DNA from: Synergistaceae bacterium DZ-S4
Lineage (GTDB): Bacteria > Synergistota > Synergistia > Synergistales > Synergistaceae
Reading direction: 5' to 3'
NCBI GenBank assembly: GCA_025943965.1
Contig: JAPCWD010000001.1
Span: 62,001 to 126,000 of the forward strand
Length of the DNA stretch: 64,000 bases
Shown: in pieces, positions 25,774 through 33,684 of the stretch
How the letters are laid out: every line of letters begins with the position of its first letter
Position numbering within the stretch: the first letter of the stretch is position 1
Program-made: the position numbers and the translations under genes
Notes under the pieces: model-generated
Seen by the model: the letters and a program-made list of their open reading frames with translations, nothing else
The model's database searches: none
Told to the model about the DNA's origin: nothing

Positions 25774-27519
25774 CTATACTTCTCTTGGCTGTGCCTTGTA
25801 GTGTGTGTGGAGAAGGTGGTGCGACTTCTCTCCGAGGGGCTTGCCGAGCCAGTTCTCGTATAGTGCGACGATATCGGGGTTTTTGTGCGACTGGCGGATG
25901 GTCATCACTTCGTCGACCTTGTAGACTGCCGCAGTCCTCGCCGCCCTTACATCGGCGTTTACAGGCTGGGGCTGTCCGCCTCCGCCTATGCAGCCGCCTG
26001 GGCACGCCATGACTTCAATGAAGTGGTAGTCGGCTTCTCCGGCACGAACCTTGTCCATGAGGATCCTTGCATTTTTAAGGGTGTGAGCGACCGCAAGCTT
26101 GACTGTTACGTTCTGGCCGTTTACGGGAACATCGACAGTGGCTTCCTTGATGCCTTCCATCCCGCGCACAGGCATAAAGCTGACTCCCGGAAGGTCCTTG
26201 CCATCGTTCAGAACAGCGTAGACCGTGCGCAGAGCCGCTTCCATGACGCCGCCCGTGACTCCGAAGATAACAGCTGCTCCGGTCGACATGCCAAGAGGGC
26301 TGTCATACTCTTCTTCAGGAAGGTTCTTGAAATCGATCCCCGCATTCTTGATCATCCTTGCAAGTTCCCTGGTCGTGAGGACCGCGTCAACATCCGGGAT
26401 CCCGGGGTTGCTCTGTAGCTGCGGCCTGACGCGCTCTGCCTTTTTAGCTGTACAGGGCATTACCGATACGCTGAATATCTTTTCGACAGGGATGCCCTGT
26501 GTTTCCGGCCAGTATGTCTTTGTAAGTGCCCCGAACATTCCCTGGGGCGATTTGGCTGAGGAAAGGTGCGGAAGGAGATCGGGATACTTCATCTCAATGA
26601 AGTTGATCCAACCCGGGGAGCAGGACGTGATCATCGGGAGCGTACCGCCGTTGACCACTCTGTCAAGGAACTCATGTCCTTCTTCCATTATCGTGAGGTC
26701 TGCACTGAAGTCCGTGTCGAATATTTTGTTGAAGCCCAGCCTGCGGAGCGCGGCTACCATCTTGCCGGTGACTATCTCCCCCGCAGGGAGGCCAAGCGCC
26801 TCTCCGAGGGCAACGCGCGTTGCGGGAGCAGTCTGTACGATGACATATTTGCCGGGATCCCCAAGGGCGTCAAAGACCTTCTCCGTATCATCCTTTTCGC
26901 AGATCGCGGCTGTCGGGCACACCGCGACACACTGGCCGCAGTATGTGCATGTGACCTGGTCAAGGCCGTAGCTGAATGCGGGCTCGACAAGAGTCTTGAA
27001 TCCGCGGTTGACAAATGCGTAGACATCCAGCCCCTGATGCTCATGGCATGCCCTGATGCATCTGCCGCAAAGTATGCACTTGTTAGGTTCGCGTACTATA
27101 CTGGGGTTGGACTCGTCCTTCACCGCATCGCGCTTTTCGCCTGTATAGGGTATTTCGCGGATGCCGAGGTCTGCCGCTATCGTCTGGAGCTCGCAGTTGT
27201 TGTTCTTTTGGCAGATAAGGCATTCCTGGGGGTGATTTGCCAGAAGCAGTTCTACAACAGTCTTCCTCGTCTCTCTTACCAAAGGCGTGTTCGTATGCAC
27301 GACCATGCCGTCAGAGACAGGGTATACGCATGCCGCTCCAAGACCGCGGGCCCCTTCTATTTCTACAATACAGACCCTGCATGCGCCTTCCTTAGTCAGT
27401 TCCGAGTGGTAGCAGAGCTGCGGGATGTGTATGCCGGCGACCTGGGCAGCCTCGATCACTGTATAGCTGCTCGGTACGGATACCGTCTTATTATCTATAG
27501 TTACCTTTACCAGTTCCAT
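25774..27519 (-). CDS. hydA: [FeFe]-hydrogenase catalytic subunit, group A (HydA type)
   Basis: A 581-residue hydrogenase. Order of domains: NuoG-like 2Fe-2S (C-Y-H...G-A-C-R-V-C), His-ligated cluster (H-P-Q-E-C-L-I-C...C), two 4Fe-4S motifs (C-I-L-C-G-R-C-I-R-A-C and C-T-Y-C-G-Q-C-V-A-V-C-P), then the H-cluster domain with all three signatures: T-S-C-S-P-G-W (Cys300), M-P-C-T-A-K-K-A-E and M-A-C-P-G-G-C-I-G-G-G-G. With the NuoF- and NuoE-like subunits upstream it matches NAD/ferredoxin-coupled (confurcating or bifurcating) hydrogenases of Thermotoga type. It produces or consumes H2 in the cytosol. Maturases HydEFG are not in the window. Confidence 0.95.
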   Translation of the reverse strand: MELVKVTIDNKTVSVPSSYTVIEAAQVAGIHIPQLCYHSELTKEGACRVCIVEIEGARGLGAACVYPVSDGMVVHTNTPLVRETRKTVVELLLANHPQECLICQKNNNCELQTIAADLGIREIPYTGEKRDAVKDESNPSIVREPNKCILCGRCIRACHEHQGLDVYAFVNRGFKTLVEPAFSYGLDQVTCTYCGQCVAVCPTAAICEKDDTEKVFDALGDPGKYVIVQTAPATRVALGEALGLPAGEIVTGKMVAALRRLGFNKIFDTDFSADLTIMEEGHEFLDRVVNGGTLPMITSCSPGWINFIEMKYPDLLPHLSSAKSPQGMFGALTKTYWPETQGIPVEKIFSVSVMPCTAKKAERVRPQLQSNPGIPDVDAVLTTRELARMIKNAGIDFKNLPEEEYDSPLGMSTGAAVIFGVTGGVMEAALRTVYAVLNDGKDLPGVSFMPVRGMEGIKEATVDVPVNGQNVTVKLAVAHTLKNARILMDKVRAGEADYHFIEVMACPGGCIGGGGQPQPVNADVRAARTAAVYKVDEVMTIRQSHKNPDIVALYENWLGKPLGEKSHHLLHTHYKAQPREV

Positions 27520-27544
27520 CTGTTCTCTCTCCTCTCAACCAGAA

Positions 27545-29335
27545 TCAACCGCGGATGATCGCCTTGAACGGGCATTTTTCCATACAGGCTCCGCACTTGA
27601 TGCACTTATCAGGATCGATCGTGTGCTTGCCTTTGGGTTCTCCGGATATCGCGTCTACGGGGCATACCTTTTTGCAAAGGCCGCAGCCGACACACTTATC
27701 GGTGATCTTGTATCCGATAAGGGCTGTGCAGACTCCCGCCGGACATTTCTTATCGTAAATGTGGGCCTCGTACTCGTCCCTGAAGTAGCGCAGCGTCGAA
27801 AGGATCGGGTTCGGCGCGGTCTGTCCGAGGGCGCAGAGGGCTCCTGCCTTGATAGATTTGGCAAGTCTCTCCAGCTTCTCTATGTCGCCGTCTTTTCCCT
27901 TACCTTCTGTAATGGCGGTAAGCATTTCGAGCATGCGTTTGGTGCCTTCGCGGCAGGGGGTGCATTTGCCGCAGGATTCGGACTGTGTGAAGTTGAGGAA
28001 GAACTTGGCGACGTCCACCATGCAGGTGTCCTCGTCCATAACGACGAGTCCGCCGGAGCCCATCATCGCTCCTGCAGCGATCAGTGAGTCATAGTCGATC
28101 GGCGTGTCAAGCAGTTTCTCCGGTATGCATCCGCCGGAGGGGCCGCCTATCTGTACGGCCTTGAATTTCTTGCCGCCCATGATGCCGCCGCCGATTTCAA
28201 AGATGATCTCGCGCATCGTGATACCCATCGGCACTTCGGCAAGTCCTGTGTTGTTGATCTTTCCTGTAAGGGCGAATACCTTCGTTCCCTTTGATTTCTC
28301 GGTCCCAAGCTTCGCGTACTCCTCGGCTCCGACCCTGAAGATGTAGGGAACATTTGCAAATGTCTCTACGTTGTTGATGTTTGAAGGCTTCTCCCAGAGT
28401 CCCTTTACAGCAGGGAAGGGAGGACGGGGGCGCGGCATTCCGCGTCTGCCCTCGATCGAAGCCATGAGAGCTGTCTCTTCACCGCAGACAAATGCTCCTG
28501 CTCCTTCCTTGATATGCAGCGTGAAGCTGAAATCGGTGCCGAGTATCTTTTCGCCGAGGAGTCCCGCCTCTTCAGCCTGTGCGATGGCCTTCTTCAGGCG
28601 TTTGATCGCAAGCGGGTACTCCGCGCGGCAATAGATGTAGCCCTCGTCAGCCCCTATCGCATAGGCGCAGATCGCCATACCCTCAAGGATCGCGTGGGGG
28701 TCGCCCTCCAGAAGGGAACGGTCCATGAATGCGCCGGGGTCGCCTTCGTCGGCGTTGCATATGACATACTTTTTGGGACCCGGAGACTTTGAGCAGAACA
28801 TCCACTTCATTCCTGTGGGGAATCCGCCGCCGCCGCGTCCGCGAAGGCCGGTCTTTTTCATCTCTTCGACGACCTGTTCCGGTGTCATGGTGAGGATCGC
28901 TTTTGCAAGGCCTTCATATCCGTCGGCTCCGATGTATTCTTCGATCGAATCGGGGTTGATGTGTCCGCAGTTTCTGAGGACGAGACGGTGCTGTTTTTTG
29001 TAGAATGCGATTTCGTCGTAGCTCGGGACCTTCTCAGCCGTGAGCGGTTCCTTGAAGAGGAGACGCGAGACGATCCTTCCCTTGAGAATGTGTTCTTCAA
29101 CTATCTCGGCAACATCTTCGGGCTTTACTCTTGTATAGAAGGTGCCTTCCGGATAAATGATCACAAGGGGACCGCCCTCACAGAATCCGTGACACCCTGT
29201 TTCAACGAGACTTACTTCTTCGCGCAGTTTTTTTGCCTTAAGTTCTTCATCAAATTTGGCAAGCACATCCTTAGCTCCGGATGCGGTGCAGCCTGTACCG
29301 GTACAGATCAATATATGAGCTCTGACAAGAGCCAT
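27545..29335 (-). CDS. hydB: Hydrogenase NuoF-like flavoprotein subunit (HydB type)
   Basis: A 596-residue subunit with an N-terminal thioredoxin-fold 2Fe-2S domain (C-T-G-T-G-C...C-H-G-F-C-E), a NuoF core with the NAD/FMN-binding G-L-R-G-R-G-G-G-G-F-P-T-G and G-P-K-K-Y-V-I-C-N-A-D-E-G-D-P-G, the 4Fe-4S motif E-S-C-G-K-C-T-P-C-R-E-G, and a C-terminal two-cluster ferredoxin (C-V-G-C-G-L-C-K-K-V-C-P and C-I-K-C-G-A-C-M-E-K-C-P-F). It binds NAD and FMN and is the likely bifurcation partner. A close paralogue is in the facing formate dehydrogenase operon (31874-33667). Confidence 0.94.
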   Translation of the reverse strand: MALVRAHILICTGTGCTASGAKDVLAKFDEELKAKKLREEVSLVETGCHGFCEGGPLVIIYPEGTFYTRVKPEDVAEIVEEHILKGRIVSRLLFKEPLTAEKVPSYDEIAFYKKQHRLVLRNCGHINPDSIEEYIGADGYEGLAKAILTMTPEQVVEEMKKTGLRGRGGGGFPTGMKWMFCSKSPGPKKYVICNADEGDPGAFMDRSLLEGDPHAILEGMAICAYAIGADEGYIYCRAEYPLAIKRLKKAIAQAEEAGLLGEKILGTDFSFTLHIKEGAGAFVCGEETALMASIEGRRGMPRPRPPFPAVKGLWEKPSNINNVETFANVPYIFRVGAEEYAKLGTEKSKGTKVFALTGKINNTGLAEVPMGITMREIIFEIGGGIMGGKKFKAVQIGGPSGGCIPEKLLDTPIDYDSLIAAGAMMGSGGLVVMDEDTCMVDVAKFFLNFTQSESCGKCTPCREGTKRMLEMLTAITEGKGKDGDIEKLERLAKSIKAGALCALGQTAPNPILSTLRYFRDEYEAHIYDKKCPAGVCTALIGYKITDKCVGCGLCKKVCPVDAISGEPKGKHTIDPDKCIKCGACMEKCPFKAIIRG

Positions 29336-29356
29336 CGTAAACTCCTCCCCCAGATC

Positions 29357-29734
29357 CTATTCTTTATTAGGGATCTTAGCCACGACAAGATCCTCAACGA
29401 TATTTCCGTTTACAAGGTGCTCAGCGATGATGCGGGGAACGTCTGTAGGATATACGGGCCCGTATGTGACTCTGTCTTCACCGGGCCGGACTATATCCAT
29501 CAGGGGTTCCTTCTGGCACATCCCGATGCATCCGGTCTGAAGGACAGAGACATTGTTAAGATTGCGCTTCGCAAGTTCTTCAAGGACCGCGGTCATAACT
29601 TCGCGCGCGCCCGCGGCAATGCCGCAGGTCCCCATCCCTATGATGACCTGGGTGTCGTTGCTTTTGCGGGCTTTTGTCTGAAGCTGTGATTCCGCTTTTA
29701 TTTTCCTGAGATCTTCAAGGCTTTTTATTGACAT
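29357..29734 (-). CDS. Thioredoxin-fold 2Fe-2S ferredoxin subunit
   Basis: A 125-residue thioredoxin-like 2Fe-2S protein with G-M-G-T-C-G-I-A-A-G and Q-T-G-C-I-G-M-C-Q-K-E-P-L, giving the four cluster cysteines. It is the small extra subunit often found between the NuoE- and NuoF-like genes of [FeFe]-hydrogenase operons, passing electrons within the complex. The paralogue at 31489-31860 is the equivalent in the formate dehydrogenase operon. Confidence 0.88.
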   Translation of the reverse strand: MSIKSLEDLRKIKAESQLQTKARKSNDTQVIIGMGTCGIAAGAREVMTAVLEELAKRNLNNVSVLQTGCIGMCQKEPLMDIVRPGEDRVTYGPVYPTDVPRIIAEHLVNGNIVEDLVVAKIPNKE

Positions 29735-29752
29735 CGATATTCCCTGCCTTCC

Positions 29753-30235
29753 TTACTTATTGTGGTACTTATCGATCATCGGCCCTACCGCTTCGGCGGT
29801 CAGCCGTCCGTGCGTGTCGTCATTGATCATGAGGCACGGCGCAAGCCCGCATGCCCCGATGCATGCGACAGTCTCAAGCGTGAATTCAAGGTCGGGGGTA
29901 GTTACCTGGCCGTCATTAAGGCCGAGCTTTTCCCTGATCGCATTGAGGACTGCCTTTGCTCCTCGGACGTGGCATGCCGTTCCCTGACAGGACCTGATTA
30001 TGTTCTTTCCTCGGGGCTCCAGGTGGAACTGGGCGTAGAATGTCACTACGCCAAATATCTGGCTGATGGGAACGTTGATCTCCTTGCTGATCTTGATCAG
30101 GACATCTTTCGGGAGGTACCCGAAAATCTCCTGAGCCTGCTGCAGCACTGGTATAACGCTGCCCTTAGTGCCCCGGTACCTGTTCAGAAGCTGGTCCAGC
30201 TGCTCCCAGGACTTCTCTGACGTTTTCTCTACCAT
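29753..30235 (-). CDS. hydC: Hydrogenase NuoE-like subunit (HydC type)
   Basis: About 160 residues, first gene of the hydrogenase operon. It has the NuoE pattern I-F-G-Y-L-P-K-D, G-V-V-T-F-Y-A-Q-F and the 2Fe-2S cysteines in C-Q-G-T-A-C-H and C-I-G-A-C-G-L-A-P-C. The open frame extends back to 30409, but AAGGAGGG lies in front of the ATG at 30235, which gives the normal family N-terminus; the upstream stretch is structured leader. Confidence 0.92.
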   Translation of the reverse strand: MVEKTSEKSWEQLDQLLNRYRGTKGSVIPVLQQAQEIFGYLPKDVLIKISKEINVPISQIFGVVTFYAQFHLEPRGKNIIRSCQGTACHVRGAKAVLNAIREKLGLNDGQVTTPDLEFTLETVACIGACGLAPCLMINDDTHGRLTAEAVGPMIDKYHNK

Positions 30236-30259
30236 AAACGCACCCTCCTTATGATCTTT

Positions 30260-30321
30260 CTGGGCCCTCCAGCCCAGGAAGTCTGTTTCTCCTTTATATT
30301 TACCCCCGAAACCTTTCGGGG
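30260..30321 (-). promoter_or_regulatory. Two stem-loops in the hydrogenase operon leader
   Basis: CCCCGAAA (30304-30311) pairs with TTTCGGGG (30314-30321), and CTGGGC (30260-30265) pairs with GCCCAG (30272-30277), the second lying about 25 bases before the hydC start. They may control translation or mRNA stability. No similarity was seen to the leader element at 6.8 and 9.1 kb. Confidence 0.4.
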
Positions 30322-30420
30322 ATCTGAGCGCAAGACAAATCACACAGCAGCGTTGTAACTGCTTTGTCATTTGGATATCTTGTGAGAAACACTTTGAGAA
30401 AAAAAACACAAAGCATAATA

Positions 30421-30450
30421 ATTATATACTCCGCCGGGAAAATATGGCAA
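30421..30450 (-). promoter_or_regulatory. Sigma-70 promoter of the hydrogenase operon
   Basis: On the minus strand TTGCCA (30450-30445) and TATAAT (30426-30421) are 18 bases apart, predicting a leader of about 180 bases before hydC. Confidence 0.55.
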
Positions 30451-30914
30451 GTTCTATCGATACGCAAAGTATATTTTGGTTTAATTTAAGTAATTTTACT
30501 TGCATTAAATCACAGCCTAAACAAAACTAAACCGAACAATATCCATCCGATAAACTTCCTGAAAATATTTTCTAATATTTATCCTTGATTATAGTTCACT
30601 TTACAAATCCTTGATTTTACGTATAAATGCTCATTTTTGCCTATTTCTAATCATTATTTTTTTTGAAAGCTTTAGTTTGTTAAGAGCAAGTCTCTTTTCT
30701 TGGCTGTTTCCCGGTTTTCCGTATCTTATAGCTCTTCTGTTCGGCTTGTAATTTGCATTAATTACTGATAAACTTCTCCGCATAGATTGTGTTTCATTTC
30801 GCAAACTTGTCCGATAATTGTTTTTGGGGAACATGGGCAGGCTCGCTGATTCCGGAACTTAAATTCATTTTCTGGTTTTTCTCCCTGTGGATTTGTCCGC
30901 AGGGATGTTTGTGC

Positions 30915-30966
30915 GCGCATAGGATCGTATCTTATCTTTCAGGAAAGACTTTTATGATCTATGCGC
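30915..30966 (+). promoter_or_regulatory. Long stem-loop in the formate dehydrogenase operon leader
   Basis: GCGCATA-g-GATCGTA (30915-30929) pairs with TATGATC-TATGCGC (30953-30966): 14 base pairs with one bulge and one wobble. An inner stem TCTTTC/GAAAGA (30935-30948) sits in the loop. It ends 30 bases before the first start codon, so it is placed to affect translation or attenuation. Confidence 0.45.
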
Positions 30967-30996
30967 TTACAGTATACGTTTAAAGGGGGAAACGAG

Positions 30997-31470
30997 ATGT
31001 CCACAGCAACAAAAGATGTTGCACAGGTGACGAAAGATATCGTCGCTCCATGGAAGGGTAAGAGGGGCGGGATCATTCCTATCCTTCAGAAGGTGCAGCA
31101 TGAATTCGGCTACCTGCCTGATGAAGCAATGGTTACCATTTCCGAGGAAACCAAAGTCGCTCTTGCAGAGCTGTACGGAGTAGCAACGTTTTACGCGCAG
31201 TTCCACCTTAAACCGCGCGGACGGCACATCATCAGGGTCTGCCGCGGAACGGCATGCCATGTAAGAGGAAGCCTCGGGATCCTCGAAAGGGTAATTTCCG
31301 AGCTGAAGCTCCACGAAGGCGAGGTAACGACTCCCGACCTCAGGTTCACGATAGAGCCTGTTGCATGCATAGGAGCATGCGGACTTGCGCCTTGCGTAAT
31401 GGTGGACGATGAAACTCACGGCCGTCTTACCAAGGACAAGGTACCCGACATGCTTTCAAAATACGAATAG
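30997..31470 (+). CDS. Formate dehydrogenase NuoE-like subunit
   Basis: A 157-residue NuoE-like 2Fe-2S protein: E-F-G-Y-L-P-D-E, G-V-A-T-F-Y-A-Q-F-H, C-R-G-T-A-C-H-V-R-G and C-I-G-A-C-G-L-A-P-C. The ATG at 30997 has AAAGGGGG upstream; an in-frame ATG at 30961 lies within the leader hairpin and is not used. It is a paralogue of the hydrogenase HydC-type protein. First gene of the operon NuoE / 2Fe-2S / NuoF / FdhA. Confidence 0.92.
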   Translation: MSTATKDVAQVTKDIVAPWKGKRGGIIPILQKVQHEFGYLPDEAMVTISEETKVALAELYGVATFYAQFHLKPRGRHIIRVCRGTACHVRGSLGILERVISELKLHEGEVTTPDLRFTIEPVACIGACGLAPCVMVDDETHGRLTKDKVPDMLSKYE

Positions 31471-31488
31471 GGCGGGAGGTGACAGAAT

Positions 31489-31860
31489 ATGCCTAAGATC
31501 AGCAATCTGGAAGAACTAAAAAAACTTAGAGATAAATCTATCGCTGAAACTGCCGCCCGAAAGGAAGGCAGATTCAGGGTGATAATAGGGCTTGGGACGT
31601 GCGGGATCGCCGCAGGCGGAAGAAAGATAATGGAAGCCGCCATGGAAGAGATCGCAAAGCGCGGCCTCAAAGATGTTTCTGTTGAAACGACCGGCTGCAT
31701 CGGCATGTGCCAGAATGAGCCGCTTATGGATATAGTCCGTCCGGGCGAACCGAGAGTCACGTACGGCAACCTGAAACCCGAAGATGTTCCCCGCATAATC
31801 GCTGACCACCTCGTAAACGGAAACGTAGTCGAGGAAAAAGTCATCGGAAGACCTGAATAG
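31489..31860 (+). CDS. Thioredoxin-fold 2Fe-2S ferredoxin subunit
   Basis: A 123-residue small electron-transfer subunit with G-L-G-T-C-G-I-A-A-G-G and E-T-T-G-C-I-G-M-C-Q-N-E-P-L. It is nearly superimposable on the protein at 29357-29734 in the facing hydrogenase operon, pointing to duplication of the whole NAD module. Located 18 bases after the NuoE-like gene and 13 before the NuoF-like gene. Confidence 0.88.
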   Translation: MPKISNLEELKKLRDKSIAETAARKEGRFRVIIGLGTCGIAAGGRKIMEAAMEEIAKRGLKDVSVETTGCIGMCQNEPLMDIVRPGEPRVTYGNLKPEDVPRIIADHLVNGNVVEEKVIGRPE

Positions 31861-31873
31861 GAGGCGTAAGGAT

Positions 31874-33667
31874 ATGGCAACTTTCAGAAGCCACGTGCTC
31901 GTCTGCGGAGGAACAGGATGCACCTCAGGAGGATCCGACAAGGTCCTTGAGACCCTTCGCGAAGGGATCAAGGCCAACGGACTCGACAAGGAGATCACTG
32001 TCGTACAGACGGGCTGTCATGGGATGTGCGAGGCCGGCCCCATCGTGATCGTATACCCGGAAGGAACTTTCTACACCCACATAAAGCCACAGGATGCGAA
32101 AGAGATTGTAGCTGAACACCTCCTCAAGGGAAGGGTCGTTGAACGCCTGCTCTATAAGGAAGCTATGCACTCAGAGGCAGTCCCCCATTACAAAGAACTC
32201 CCGTTCTACAGCAAGCAGGTAAGGCTGACGCTGCGCAACTGCGGATACATCGATCCCGATTCACTTGAAGAATATGTGGCACGCGACGGATACCAGGCCC
32301 TTGCGAAGGTGCTTACCGAAAAAACGCCTGAACAGGTAGTCGAAGACATGAAGGCTTCCGGCCTTCGCGGGCGCGGCGGCGGCGGATTTTCCACAGGGAT
32401 GAAGTGGATGTTCTGCGCCAAATCACCCGGACCCAAAAAATATGTAATATGCAACGCCGACGAAGGCGACCCCGGTGCATTCATGGACCGTTCCCTCCTT
32501 GAGGGCGACCCCCACGCGATCCTTGAGGGTATGGCGATCGGAGCTTACGCAATGGGCGCTGACGAAGGCTACATTTACTGCCGCGCCGAGTACCCGCTCG
32601 CGATAAAGAGGCTCCTAAAGTCGATAACCGATGCCGAAGAGGCCGGACTCCTTGGTGAAAACATCCTCGGCACAGGCTTCAACTTCACCCTCCACGTAAA
32701 GGAAGGCGCGGGAGCATTCGTATGCGGAGAAGAAACCGCTCTGATGAACTCCATCGAAGGCAAACGCGGCATGCCGCGTCCACGCCCCCCATTCCCGGCA
32801 ATAAAGGGTCTCTGGGAAAAGCCCTCCAATATAAATAACGTTGAAACCTGGGCAAACGTGGCACAGATAATGTTCCACGGCCCGGAATGGTACGCAAACT
32901 ACGGTTACGATAAATCCCGCGGCACAAAGGTCTTCGCCCTTACAGGCAAGGTCAACAACACCGGACTTGTGGAAGTCCCTATGGGAACCACGATCCGTGA
33001 AGTCGTCTTCGACATAGGCGGCGGCATAATCGGAGGCAAGAAGTTTAAGGCGGTACAGATTGGCGGACCTTCCGGCGGATGCCTCACAGAACAGCACCTC
33101 GACCTCCCGATCAGCTATGAATCACTTACAGCTGCGGGAGCGATCATGGGTTCGGGCGGACTGGTCGTTGTCGACGAAGATACATGCATGGTCGACATGG
33201 CCAGGTTCTTCCTTGAATTCACACAGCGCGAATCCTGCGGAAAATGCATCCCCTGCCGCGAAGGCACCAAAAAGATGCTCGACATCCTCATCCGAATCAC
33301 CGAAGGCAAGGGACGCGAAGAAGACATCGAAAACCTCATTTACCTTGGGACGCAGATCAAGACTGCTTCCCTCTGCGGCCTTGGCCAGACAGCTCCCAAC
33401 CCGGTGCTTACGACCCTGCGCTACTTCAGGCACGAATATGAGGCGCACATAAGGGAGAAGAGATGCCCTGCAGGAGCATGCAAGGCGCTTATTACCATTA
33501 AGATCGATCCTGCCAAGTGCGTCGGCTGCACAAAGTGCACAAAGGCCTGCCCGGTAAACGCGATAGCAGGGACCGTGAAGCAGCCGCATGTCATCGACCA
33601 GGACAAGTGCATCAAGTGCGGAGCATGCGTCGAAGTCTGCCCCTTCAAGGCTATAGACAAGAAATAG
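31874..33667 (+). CDS. Formate dehydrogenase NuoF-like flavoprotein subunit
   Basis: A 597-residue subunit with the same domain order as the HydB-type protein: N-terminal 2Fe-2S thioredoxin fold (C-G-G-T-G-C...C-H-G-M-C-E), NuoF core with G-R-G-G-G-G-F-S-T-G and E-S-C-G-K-C-I-P-C-R-E-G, and a C-terminal 2x4Fe-4S ferredoxin (C-V-G-C-T-K-C-T-K-A-C-P, C-I-K-C-G-A-C-V-E-V-C-P). It connects FdhA to NAD(H) and probably ferredoxin. Seventeen bases separate it from fdhA. Confidence 0.94.
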   Translation: MATFRSHVLVCGGTGCTSGGSDKVLETLREGIKANGLDKEITVVQTGCHGMCEAGPIVIVYPEGTFYTHIKPQDAKEIVAEHLLKGRVVERLLYKEAMHSEAVPHYKELPFYSKQVRLTLRNCGYIDPDSLEEYVARDGYQALAKVLTEKTPEQVVEDMKASGLRGRGGGGFSTGMKWMFCAKSPGPKKYVICNADEGDPGAFMDRSLLEGDPHAILEGMAIGAYAMGADEGYIYCRAEYPLAIKRLLKSITDAEEAGLLGENILGTGFNFTLHVKEGAGAFVCGEETALMNSIEGKRGMPRPRPPFPAIKGLWEKPSNINNVETWANVAQIMFHGPEWYANYGYDKSRGTKVFALTGKVNNTGLVEVPMGTTIREVVFDIGGGIIGGKKFKAVQIGGPSGGCLTEQHLDLPISYESLTAAGAIMGSGGLVVVDEDTCMVDMARFFLEFTQRESCGKCIPCREGTKKMLDILIRITEGKGREEDIENLIYLGTQIKTASLCGLGQTAPNPVLTTLRYFRHEYEAHIREKRCPAGACKALITIKIDPAKCVGCTKCTKACPVNAIAGTVKQPHVIDQDKCIKCGACVEVCPFKAIDKK

Positions 33668-33684
33668 GAATGAGGTGAGATAAT

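Larger units (their letters stand above)
30236..30996. other. Divergent control region between hydrogenase and formate dehydrogenase operons
   Basis: About 760 AT-rich bases. Minus strand: promoter at 30421-30450 and a 180-base leader with two stem-loops. Plus strand: a large stem-loop before the formate operon. In the middle lies a 14-base palindrome AAGTAA-TT-TTACTT (30488-30501), a possible operator shared by both operons. A 67-codon minus-strand frame at 30631-30834 has no coding features and is not called. Confidence 0.55.

Noticed and set aside
26566..27558. 330-codon plus-strand frame
   Set aside because: Antisense shadow of hydA.
30631..30834. 67-codon minus-strand frame in the hydrogenase/formate control region
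   Set aside because: Basic, AT-driven composition, no ribosome-binding site, no recognisable family.
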